From Alcaligenaceae bacterium (GTDB lineage Bacteria > Pseudomonadota > Gammaproteobacteria > Burkholderiales > Burkholderiaceae_B), in contig JAAZDZ010000274.1 in assembly GCA_012512545.1 (NCBI GenBank), forward strand, positions 1 through 6,192: a stretch of DNA of 6,192 nucleotides, written 5' to 3'. This document shows, piece by piece, positions 1 to 5,095 of the stretch; position 1 is the stretch's first letter, and each line of letters begins with the position of its first letter. A model generated the notes under the pieces. The model was not told the DNA's origin. It did no database searches and was given only the letters and a program-made list of their open reading frames with translations. Made by a program: the position numbers and the translations under genes.

Positions 1-419
1 ATGAAGAAGAGAGACACGGCCCACACCCCGAGGCCACAGCAGATGCCGCGCGCGACGGCGGCCAGCAGGTAGGCGCCGTAGATTTCCAGGTGCGACATGG
101 GCGGCAGCAGGATGAACACCAGGTTGCCCGTAATGCGGCTTTGTATCAGCGATGACGACGGGTTGGCAAAGGCATTCTGCAGCATGCTCATCATCATCAG
201 CCCTGGGATCAGAAAAGACGTATACGGCAGGGAATCATAGACACGCACGCGATCTTCCAGCACATGAGCGAAGATCAGCAGGTAGAGCAGCGCAGTCAGT
301 ACCGGCGCGGCGATGGTCTGGAAGCCGACCTTCCAGAAACGCTGCAGCTCTTTGCGCAGCAGTGTGGGAAAGCCCGAACCCATGTCGGTGCGGCGCTGGC
401 GGATGGGCGTGCTGCTCAT
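1..419 (-). CDS. ABC-2 type transporter permease, YadH-like (partial, 3' end outside window)
   Basis: This is the membrane subunit of an ABC-2 type exporter, of which the first 139 codons are visible. The N-terminus is cytoplasmic and basic (RQRR at 7-10, LLRKELQRFWK at 20-30). A first membrane helix follows at about 36-51, then a short loop (EDRVRVYDSL) and the family's IPGLMMMS motif at 71-78 leading into a second helix. The segments NAFANPSSS (82-90) and LLPPMSHLEIYGAY (104-117) also align with E. coli YadH as I recall it. The start ATG overlaps the stop of the ATPase gene by 4 bases (ATGA), and a strong GGAGG Shine-Dalgarno at 427-431 lies 7 bases ahead, so the two subunits are translationally coupled. 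The full-length family is about 250-260 residues, so roughly half is missing. The substrate is unknown; DrrB/NodJ-like permeases are the same broad family. Confidence 0.9.
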   Translation of the reverse strand, partial: MSSTPIRQRRTDMGSGFPTLLRKELQRFWKVGFQTIAAPVLTALLYLLIFAHVLEDRVRVYDSLPYTSFLIPGLMMMSMLQNAFANPSSSLIQSRITGNLVFILLPPMSHLEIYGAYLLAAVARGICCGLGVWAVSLFF

Positions 420-1204
420 GCCAGTTCCTCCAGGCCCTCGGCGTGCATGAAGCGGACGAAAGCATCTTCGAGGTCGTGCCCGCCTACCTGGGCAAGCAGG
501 GCTTCGGTGGTATCAAGAGCGATGACACGGCCCTGCTTGAGCATGGCAATGCGCCCGCACAGCGCTTCGGCCTCTTCCAGATAGTGGGTGGTGAGCAGAA
601 TGGTGTGGCCTTCTTTGTTCAGACGTGAAATGAATTCCCACAGCGTGCGGCGCAGATCGACGTCCACGCCTGCGGTGGGTTCGTCAAGAATGATGACCGG
701 CGGGCGGTGCACCAGTGCCTGGGCCACCAGGACGCGACGTTTCATGCCGCCCGACAGGGCGCGCATATTGGTGTCGGATTTATCGCTCAGGCCCAGGTTG
801 GCAAGGATTTCGTCTATCCAGTCGTCGTTGTTGCGCAAGCCGAAATAGCCAGACTGCAGGCGCAGGGTCTCGCGTACCGTGAAGAAGGGGTCGTAGACGA
901 GCTCCTGAGGCACAACGCCCAGCGACTGGCGGGCTTCGCGGAACTGCCTGGTGACATCGTAGCCGCAGACTTCTGCGCGGCCTTGAGAAGGCAGGGCCAG
1001 GCCGGCCAGTATGGAAATCAGTGTGGTCTTGCCTGCGCCATTGGGGCCGAGCAGACCGAAGAATTCACCATGCCCGACTGTCAGATTGACATTGTCGAGC
1101 GCCTGGAACCCTTGCTTGCGAGGTTGGCCAGCCAGGGCTTCGGCAAGCCGGCGTGGGCGTGGCGCATAGATTTTGGAGATGTTTTCTAGCTTGAGCGCAG
1201 ACAT
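416..1204 (-). CDS. ABC-2 type exporter ATP-binding protein, YadG-like
   Basis: This is the cytoplasmic nucleotide-binding subunit that drives the permease encoded just downstream. The 262-residue protein has Walker A GPNGAGKT at 53-60, a Q-loop in VVPQE (97-101), signature LSGGM at 150-154, Walker B VIILDEP at 170-176 with catalytic E175, and the H-loop histidine H207 in TTHYLEEAE. The phrases DEPTAGVD and LSGGMKRR are typical of ABC-2 exporters of the YadG/CcmA/DrrA type. Two things differ from E. coli YadG as I recall it. About 16 extra residues rich in Arg and Pro (roughly 14-32) sit between the first strand and the QALDNV segment, and the C-terminus stops about 45 residues earlier. The start has only a poor ribosome site (TTACCAGAAA). 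The gene follows mlaC after a 158-base gap, so it may be read from the mla operon, from its own promoter near 1296, or both. The substrate is not known. Confidence 0.93.
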   Translation of the reverse strand: MSALKLENISKIYAPRPRRLAEALAGQPRKQGFQALDNVNLTVGHGEFFGLLGPNGAGKTTLISILAGLALPSQGRAEVCGYDVTRQFREARQSLGVVPQELVYDPFFTVRETLRLQSGYFGLRNNDDWIDEILANLGLSDKSDTNMRALSGGMKRRVLVAQALVHRPPVIILDEPTAGVDVDLRRTLWEFISRLNKEGHTILLTTHYLEEAEALCGRIAMLKQGRVIALDTTEALLAQVGGHDLEDAFVRFMHAEGLEELA

Positions 1205-1218
1205 TTTCTGGTAATGAA

Positions 1219-1231
1219 GCCCGGTTCGGGC
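1219..1231 (-). other. Small GC hairpin in leader of the ABC ATPase gene
   Basis: The sequence gcccg-gtt-cgggc forms a perfect 5-base-pair stem with a 3-base loop, 14 bases before the ATPase start codon. On the minus strand it reads GCCCGAACCGGGC. It has no T-run after it, so it is not a convincing terminator. If transcribed it would lie just upstream of the weak ribosome site and might affect translation or mRNA stability. It could also be chance in GC-rich DNA. Confidence 0.3.
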
Positions 1232-1252
1232 AGTAAGCAGGCATGAACAAGA

Positions 1253-1278
1253 GCGCCGCGGATGGATACGCGCGGCGC
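1253..1278 (-). terminator. GC-rich hairpin between mlaC and the ABC exporter genes (possible weak terminator or leader structure)
   Basis: GCGCCGCG (1253-1260) and CGCGGCGC (1271-1278) form a perfect 8-base-pair all-GC stem with a 10-base loop. Read on the minus strand it is followed by TCTTGTTC, which is only a weak T tract. It lies about 85 bases after the mlaC stop and about 50 bases before the ATPase start. It could attenuate read-through from the mla operon, protect the mRNA 3' end, or fold in the leader of the exporter transcript. The lack of a proper U-run keeps confidence low. Confidence 0.35.
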
Positions 1279-1295
1279 CTCAAGCCTGACTGTCC

Positions 1296-1301
1296 ATTAT
1301 A
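1296..1301 (-). promoter_or_regulatory. Candidate -10 element (TATAAT) for the ABC exporter genes
   Basis: The minus strand carries a perfect sigma-70 -10 hexamer, TATAAT, in an otherwise GC-rich intergenic region, with transcription predicted to begin near 1289 and run into the ATPase gene. I see no good -35 element at 16-18 bases spacing (GGGAAG or GGAAGC stand there) and no extended -10 TG. The leader would be about 85 bases and would contain both hairpins noted here. Confidence 0.4.
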
Positions 1302-1362
1302 AGCGGCGGCTGTGAAAGCTTCCCGCGCACGCAGGTGGCGCGGTCGCGGAATGTTGTGCCGC

Positions 1363-2022
1363 TTACCGGAGATTGTTTTTGTTCAGCGCAGCAATCAGGC
1401 CGTCGATGCCCGATTGCTGAATCTGCTGGGCAAACTGGTTGCGGTAATTCTGAATCAGCCAGATGTTCTCGACGTTGATGTCATAGACCTTCCAGCCATC
1501 GGGGTTCTTTTCCAGGCGGTAATCCACGCCAACGGCGGGACCGTTCTGCTGGGTGATCAGTGAGCGCACGACAACATCGTCGGCGCTGGCGTCGCCGCGA
1601 AAGGGCTGGATATCAATGCGGGAGACATCATCCACGTTGGCCAGGGCGCCGCTATAAGTGCGGATCAGGGTGCCGCGGAAAGCATCGACCAGGGCCTGCT
1701 GCTGTTCCGGGCTGGCCTGACGCCAGTGGCGGCCTGCTGACAGACGGGTGGTTTTCTCGAAATTCACATAAGGCAGAATCAGTTCGTCGACCAGTTCATT
1801 GATGCGTTTCAGGTCGCCGCTTTTAACTGCTTCGTCATTTTTGACCGCCTGCAGAGCGTTGTCGGCCACGGCCTGGACGAAATCATTGGGCGCGGCGGTG
1901 GGGTCTACCGGCTTCTGGGCCAGGGCAGGCAGGCTGACCAGCAGGGCCGCCAGCAGCAAGGCGCCACCCGCCCAGCGGCGGGCGTGACGGGAAAAATCAG
2001 AAAGGGCGAGAGGGGTGTGCAT
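1363..2022 (-). CDS. mlaC: MlaC, periplasmic phospholipid-binding carrier protein (Tol_Tol_Ttg2 family)
   Basis: MlaC shuttles a phospholipid through the periplasm between outer-membrane MlaA and the inner-membrane MlaFED complex. The 219-residue product starts with a signal peptide: basic n-region (RHARR at 12-16), hydrophobic stretch 18-31, and an ALA cleavage site before Q36. The mature part carries family features such as ELVDELILPYVNFEKTTRLSAGRHWRQASPEQ and YRLEKNPDGWKVYDINVENIWLIQNYRNQF near the C-terminus. E. coli MlaC is about 211 residues. The reading frame is open further upstream to ATG codons at 2028, 2067 and beyond, but those would put extra residues before the signal peptide. 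The ATG at 2022 has a clean AAAAAGGA ribosome site 5 bases ahead, so I chose it. It lies 55 bases after mlaA and is the last mla gene recognisable in the cluster. Confidence 0.93.
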   Translation of the reverse strand: MHTPLALSDFSRHARRWAGGALLLAALLVSLPALAQKPVDPTAAPNDFVQAVADNALQAVKNDEAVKSGDLKRINELVDELILPYVNFEKTTRLSAGRHWRQASPEQQQALVDAFRGTLIRTYSGALANVDDVSRIDIQPFRGDASADDVVVRSLITQQNGPAVGVDYRLEKNPDGWKVYDINVENIWLIQNYRNQFAQQIQQSGIDGLIAALNKNNLR

Positions 2023-2027
2023 ATACA

Positions 2028-2035
2028 TCCTTTTT
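2028..2035 (-). promoter_or_regulatory. Ribosome binding site that decides the mlaC start
   Basis: AAAAAGGA on the minus strand is 5 bases upstream of the ATG at 2022. It is too close to serve the in-frame ATG at 2028, and the ATG at 2067 has GAAGG only 1 base away. This supports the start directly before the signal peptide. Confidence 0.65.
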
Positions 2036-2077
2036 CTATCCGGACGGTCTGGGAAAGCAGTTTTCATGCCTTCGGGC

Positions 2078-2884
2078 TTATTGAGCAGCCTCGTTGGTGC
2101 CGTCGTCGGAATAATCGGGCAGTTCGTCGTCGGAGTAGTCGGGCAGCGCGCCGCCATCGGCTCTGCGCTGGTTGACCCGGGCGTCGCGCTGTTGCAGGTA
2201 GGCGTCGCGGATGAAGCTGTAGCGGTCCAGGGCGGTTTCATCGACCAGCTGATCGGCGTCCAGCAGGCTTTCACGCAGGTCAACCGCGTAAAGCCCCAGA
2301 ACCGAGTTGCGCAGCGGAATGTTGTCGATTTCGAAAATCGGTGTCAGCGGAGAAATATCCACCGCCAGGGAGCTCAGGCTGGCTGTGCCGTCACGCAAGG
2401 TGCTGGAGCCCACGAAAGGCAGTACCACGTAGGGGCCGCTGCCAATGCCCCAGACGCCCAGGGTGGTGCCGAAATCGTTGGGGATTTTGTGGGCGCCGTT
2501 CATGGAGGCGACGTCGATACAGCCGCCCAGGCCCATGGTGGAATTGAACAGCACGCGTCCCAGGGTGTTGAAGAAATCGTGGCCCCGCCCTTGCAGCATG
2601 CTGTTCAGTGCCGACCACATATCATCGAAGTTGCCGAAGATATTGTGGATACAGGAGCGCATAGGCTGCGGCGTGAGGTCGCGATAAGCGTAGGCAATGG
2701 GCTTGAGCAGGGCGCCATCCACGGCTTCGTTGAATGCGAACGTGCCACGGTTGAAGTTTTCCCAGGGGTCACGCGGATTGGTGGGTTCGGCAGTTGATGC
2801 GCAACCGCCCACGAAAACAGTTGCGGCTACGGCGGCGGCCAATCCGAGGCGGCGATGGGTGGCGGGGCGGACGTTGTTGTTCAT
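2078..2884 (-). CDS. mlaA: MlaA (VacJ) outer-membrane phospholipid-removing lipoprotein
   Basis: MlaA forms a ring-like channel in the inner leaflet of the outer membrane that removes phospholipids mislocalised to the outer leaflet and delivers them to MlaC; in E. coli it sits with porin trimers. The 268-residue protein has a lipoprotein signal ending in the lipobox VGGC with acylated Cys28. Recognisable VacJ segments are DPWENFNRGTFAFNEAVD (39-56), RDLTPQPMR, GNFDDM, LFNSTMGLGG(C)IDVA (112-126) and the long DFGTTLGVWGIGSGPY motif followed by LPFVGSSTLRDG. The start ATG has AGGA 7 bases upstream, inside the end of mlaD, and the intergenic distance is only 3 bases. In the E. coli genome mlaA is unlinked; here it is inside the mla operon between mlaD and mlaC. 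Oddities are a duplicated LPDYSDD tail and two non-lipidated cysteines, C78 and C122. Identification is firm. Confidence 0.96.
   Translation of the reverse strand: MNNNVRPATHRRLGLAAAVAATVFVGGCASTAEPTNPRDPWENFNRGTFAFNEAVDGALLKPIAYAYRDLTPQPMRSCIHNIFGNFDDMWSALNSMLQGRGHDFFNTLGRVLFNSTMGLGGCIDVASMNGAHKIPNDFGTTLGVWGIGSGPYVVLPFVGSSTLRDGTASLSSLAVDISPLTPIFEIDNIPLRNSVLGLYAVDLRESLLDADQLVDETALDRYSFIRDAYLQQRDARVNQRRADGGALPDYSDDELPDYSDDGTNEAAQ
2101..2146 (-). repeat. 24-base tandem repeat encoding LPDYSDD twice in the MlaA tail
   Basis: Two 22-base units (2101-2122 and 2125-2146) repeat with a 24-base period and differ at two positions. In frame they encode the acidic C-terminal sequence LPDYSDDELPDYSDD of MlaA. 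Because the period is a multiple of three, gain or loss of units would not break the frame. Confidence 0.9.
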
Positions 2885-2887
2885 TGC

Positions 2888-3349
2888 TTAATCCTGGCTG
2901 CTGGCTGAGCTGTAGAGGAACTTGCTGATGAGTTCTTCCAGTACGACAGCGCTTTGTGTGTATTGGACGGTATTCCCTTGCGCAAGCATTTTATCCTCCC
3001 CGCCGGGGGTGATGCCGATGTACTGTTCACCAAGCAGGCCGGAGGTAAGAATGGAAATGGAGGAATCCGTAGGGAATTCATATTTGGATTCCAGGTCAAG
3101 GCTCACCACAGCCTGGAAGCGCTCGTTATCGAAGGAGATGCCGGAAACCCGCCCTACGACGACGCCGCTGCTCTTGATGGGCGCTCTGACCTTGAGGCCG
3201 CCGAGGTTGTCGAAATAAGCTTGCACCTGATAGGTGGGTGCGAAGGAGAACGAGCTCATATTGCCGGCGCGCAGGGCCAGGAAGACCAGAGCAATGGCGC
3301 CCAGCAAAACAAAGAGCCCCACCAGGAAATCGGTTTTTTCGCGGGTCAT
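2888..3349 (-). CDS. mlaD: MlaD, inner-membrane-anchored MCE-domain lipid transfer protein
   Basis: MlaD forms a hexameric ring on the periplasmic face of MlaFE and provides the central channel through which lipids pass to or from MlaC. From this start the protein has 153 residues: a short cytoplasmic N-terminus (MTREKTDF), one membrane helix at about 9-27, and an MCE domain at about 39-116 with FDNLGGLKVRAPIKSSGVVVGRV and the pore-loop motif SGLLGEQY at 103-110. A C-terminal helix follows (VVLEELISKFLYSS). E. coli MlaD is about 183 residues; the difference is a shorter unstructured tail. An in-frame ATG at 3361 would add MDTH. I prefer 3349 because its N-terminus matches E. coli MlaD in length before the conserved VG and has GGA 7 bases ahead, whereas 3361 has no ribosome site. 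Spacing to mlaE is 20 bases and to mlaA 3 bases. Confidence 0.93.
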   Translation of the reverse strand: MTREKTDFLVGLFVLLGAIALVFLALRAGNMSSFSFAPTYQVQAYFDNLGGLKVRAPIKSSGVVVGRVSGISFDNERFQAVVSLDLESKYEFPTDSSISILTSGLLGEQYIGITPGGEDKMLAQGNTVQYTQSAVVLEELISKFLYSSASSQD

Positions 3350-3369
3350 GTGTGTATCCATTGAATCGG

Positions 3370-4155
3370 TTAGCTGAACATCAGGGCCGTCATGATGAAA
3401 TCCAGGCCCAGCACAAGCAGGGAACTGGTGACAACCGTGCGGGTAGTGGCGCGTGATACGCCTTCAGGGGTGGCGCGGGCCGTCCAGCCGGCATGCAGCG
3501 CGACCAGGGTGACGGCGATGCCGAACACCACGCTTTTAATGAAGCCATTCAGGACATCATTGATGACGTCCACGCCTTCCTGCATCTGCGACCAGAATGC
3601 GCCGGGGTCAATACCGATAAGCTGTACCCCGACGACCCAGCCGCCGATCACGCCCACCATGGAAAAGACGGCGGCCAGCACGGGCAGGGCAATGACGCCG
3701 CCCCAGAAGCGCGGCACCAGCACGCGGCGGATGGGATCAACCGCCATGACCTCCATGGCGGCAAGCTGTTCGCCTGCTTTCATCAGACCGATTTCAGCCG
3801 TCAGGGACGTGCCGGCCCGCCCGGCGAACAGAAGCGCCGTGACCACCGGCCCGAGTTCGCGTGTAAGCGACAGGGCGACCAGCAGGCCCAGCGCTTCTTC
3901 GGAACCATAGCGGCTGAGCGTGTAATAGCCCTGCAAGCCCAGCACGAAGCCCACGAACAGCCCCGATACCGCGATGATGAGCAGCGAATGGTTGCCGATG
4001 AAGTGCACTTGCTGGGAGACCAGCCGGGGGCGGCGCAGGGCGGCGCCGCTGCGCGCCAGTATGGCGCCCGCCAGACGCATGAAGGCGCCCAGGCCGGTTA
4101 CACCGGTGCGCACCCGCGAGCCGAGTTTGCCAATGGCTTTGAAGGGCGTCGTCAT
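3370..4155 (-). CDS. mlaE: MlaE, inner-membrane permease of the phospholipid ABC transporter
   Basis: MlaE is the transmembrane subunit of MlaFED and dimerises to form the lipid pocket beneath the MlaD ring. The 261-residue product is almost the same length as E. coli MlaE (about 260). It shows an N-terminal amphipathic/elbow region, then hydrophobic helices at about 56-75, 88-110, 152-177 and 203-222, and a final one at about 241-260. Strongly conserved stretches are [15 protein letters not shown] (63-77), [21 protein letters not shown] (96-116), [22 protein letters not shown] and the C-terminal [11 protein letters not shown]...[12 protein letters not shown]. The frame extends ten codons further up to an ATG at 4185, but the ATG at 4155 gives a 4-base ATGA overlap with the mlaF stop and has a strong AAAGGA ribosome site 8 bases ahead, so it is the better start. 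Translational coupling with mlaF is likely. Confidence 0.96.
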   Translation of the reverse strand: MTTPFKAIGKLGSRVRTGVTGLGAFMRLAGAILARSGAALRRPRLVSQQVHFIGNHSLLIIAVSGLFVGFVLGLQGYYTLSRYGSEEALGLLVALSLTRELGPVVTALLFAGRAGTSLTAEIGLMKAGEQLAAMEVMAVDPIRRVLVPRFWGGVIALPVLAAVFSMVGVIGGWVVGVQLIGIDPGAFWSQMQEGVDVINDVLNGFIKSVVFGIAVTLVALHAGWTARATPEGVSRATTRTVVTSSLLVLGLDFIMTALMFS

Positions 4156-4982
4156 GATCGGCGTCCTTTGCGTTGTTCCAGCCACCGAGTGTAGGCCGGG
4201 GAAACCGGGTAGTGGAAAGCGATGGGGCCATCGGGCTTGCCATCAAGGAATTGCCGCACATAGGAATCTTGCGAAGCGGACAGTTCTGCCGGAGAGCCCT
4301 GCGCGATGAGTTTGCCTTGCCCCACCATATAGACCTGGTCGGCGATGCCGAAGGATTCGGCCACATCGTGGGTGATGAGCACCGAAGCGCAGCCGAGCTT
4401 GTCGGTCAAGTTGCGGATCAGCTGGGCCGTGATGCCCAGGGAGATGGGATCAAGGCCGGCAAAGGGTTCATCGTAGAGAATGAGTTCAGGCTCCAGCACA
4501 ATGGCGCGCGCCAGTGCGACGCGGCGCGCCATGCCACCGGAAATTTCAGAAATGCGCAGGTGGGCGGCAGCCTTGAGGCCGACGGCATCCAGCTTTTCCA
4601 GCACACGCTCGTGAATCTGGTTCTCAGAAATACGGGTGTGCTCGCGCAAGGGGAACGCGACATTCTCGAAGACGTTCAGGTCGGTGAACAAGGCCCCCTG
4701 CTGGAACAGCACGCCCATGCGCTGGCGCAGCTGCCGCAGGGCTTCGCCCGACAGCCGGGCGATATCCTGGCCGAACACGGCCACCCGGCCCCGCTGCGCC
4801 ACGATTTGCGCAGTCGCGGCGCGCAACAGCGTTGTCTTGCCCGAGCCAGAGCCGCCCATCAGGGCGACCACCTGGCCTTTGCGGGCTTCAATGCTGATTC
4901 CGCTCAGCACGGTGAAGTCGCCATAGCCGAGCGCGACATCGTCGAATTGCAGAATAGTGTCTGTAGACGGGGCAGGAGTCAT
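4152..4982 (-). CDS. mlaF: MlaF, ATPase of the phospholipid ABC transporter
   Basis: MlaF hydrolyses ATP in the cytoplasm to drive lipid movement through MlaE and MlaD. The 276-residue protein has Walker A GGSGSGKT at 43-50, Q-loop [10 protein letters not shown] (92-101), signature ISGGMARR at 147-154, Walker B LILYDEP at 167-173 with E172, and H-loop ITHD with H205. The [24 protein letters not shown] segment is diagnostic of the MlaF branch (Ttg2A/YrbF) as opposed to other importer ATPases. After the core the C-terminal extension [18 protein letters not shown] is kept, closely resembling E. coli MlaF, where this tail contacts the STAS protein MlaB. It is the first gene of the mla cluster and overlaps mlaE by 4 bases. 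No clear Shine-Dalgarno precedes the ATG at 4982; the next in-frame ATG is at codon 42, inside the Walker A region, so this start is the only sensible one. Confidence 0.96.
   Translation of the reverse strand: MTPAPSTDTILQFDDVALGYGDFTVLSGISIEARKGQVVALMGGSGSGKTTLLRAATAQIVAQRGRVAVFGQDIARLSGEALRQLRQRMGVLFQQGALFTDLNVFENVAFPLREHTRISENQIHERVLEKLDAVGLKAAAHLRISEISGGMARRVALARAIVLEPELILYDEPFAGLDPISLGITAQLIRNLTDKLGCASVLITHDVAESFGIADQVYMVGQGKLIAQGSPAELSASQDSYVRQFLDGKPDGPIAFHYPVSPAYTRWLEQRKGRRS
4164..4169 (-). promoter_or_regulatory. Ribosome binding site that decides the mlaE start
   Basis: AAAGGA on the minus strand, within the last codons of mlaF, lies 8 bases before the ATG at 4155. It sits downstream of the alternative in-frame ATG at 4185, so it can only serve the shorter form, which also matches the usual MlaE length. 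Confidence 0.7.
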
Positions 4983-4992
4983 AAGAATGCGG

Positions 4993-5061
4993 TTAATGAT
5001 CTCGCGGCCATTGTATCGTGTGGAAGAGGGTCGCCTGCTGGAATTCCTTGGGCGTGTACAT
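4993..5061 (-). CDS. Hypothetical 22-codon micro-ORF upstream of mlaF
   Basis: An ATG at 5061 opens a 22-codon frame ending in TAA at 4993-4995, 10 bases before the mlaF start. It begins MYTPKEFQQ, which resembles the first residues of PaiB-type FMN-binding regulators (typically MY-x-P-x-x-F), but the similarity ends there and the rest (to WPRDH) is not recognisable. Upstream there is only GGA 2 bases from the ATG, so translation initiation looks poor. It may be a leader peptide, a stub left after loss of a paiB-like gene, or simply chance. The candidate -10 element at 5010 falls inside it. I do not claim a function. Confidence 0.2.
   Translation of the reverse strand: MYTPKEFQQATLFHTIQWPRDH
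5010..5015 (-). promoter_or_regulatory. Candidate -10 element (TACAAT) for the mla operon
   Basis: TACAAT on the minus strand matches five of six -10 bases and would start transcription near 5003, giving a leader of about 20 bases before mlaF. At 17 bases spacing the -35 position holds GCAGGC, which is poor. It is the best candidate in the 113-base gap between the EamA gene and mlaF; read-through from the EamA gene is the alternative. Confidence 0.35.
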
Positions 5062-5063
5062 AT

Positions 5064-5085
5064 CCAGCCTGGCGCCGCAGGTTGG
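5064..5085 (-). terminator. Hairpin just after the EamA gene (weak terminator candidate)
   Basis: CCAGCCTG (5064-5071) and CAGGTTGG (5078-5085) pair over 8 positions with one G-T wobble and a 6-base loop, starting 10 bases beyond the stop codon of the EamA gene. On the minus strand it is followed by ATATGTAC rather than a T-run, so intrinsic termination would be inefficient. Its location between two separate genes is the main support. Confidence 0.35.
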
Positions 5086-5095
5086 CTCTTCTGCT

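Noticed and set aside
152..628. Plus-strand frame of 158 codons over the permease/ATPase junction
   Set aside because: It is antisense to two well-supported ABC transporter genes, with no domain and no ribosome site that I can recognise.
1065..1283. Possible mlaB-like small gene overlapping the ATPase start on the minus strand
   Set aside because: The 72-residue translation (rich in Arg, Pro and Cys) has no STAS features and mostly overlaps the N-terminus of the ATPase in another frame.
2023..2283. N-terminal extension of mlaC up to an ATG at 2283
   Set aside because: The extra codons overlap the end of mlaA in another frame, give a low-complexity sequence and would place the signal peptide internally; the ATG at 2022 has a good ribosome site.
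2015..2797. Plus-strand frame of 260 codons opposite mlaA
   Set aside because: It mirrors the mlaA codons, shows no domain, and mlaA is unmistakable on the other strand.
3493..4194. Plus-strand frame of 233 codons opposite mlaE
   Set aside because: The translation is rich in His, Gln and Asp in the pattern expected of an antisense shadow of a hydrophobic membrane protein, with no family resemblance.
5061..5086. Plus-strand rho-independent terminator at the hairpin after the EamA gene
   Set aside because: The T-richer side (CTCTTCTGCTTC) is on the plus strand, but no plus-strand gene ends here, so a plus-strand terminator has nothing to terminate.
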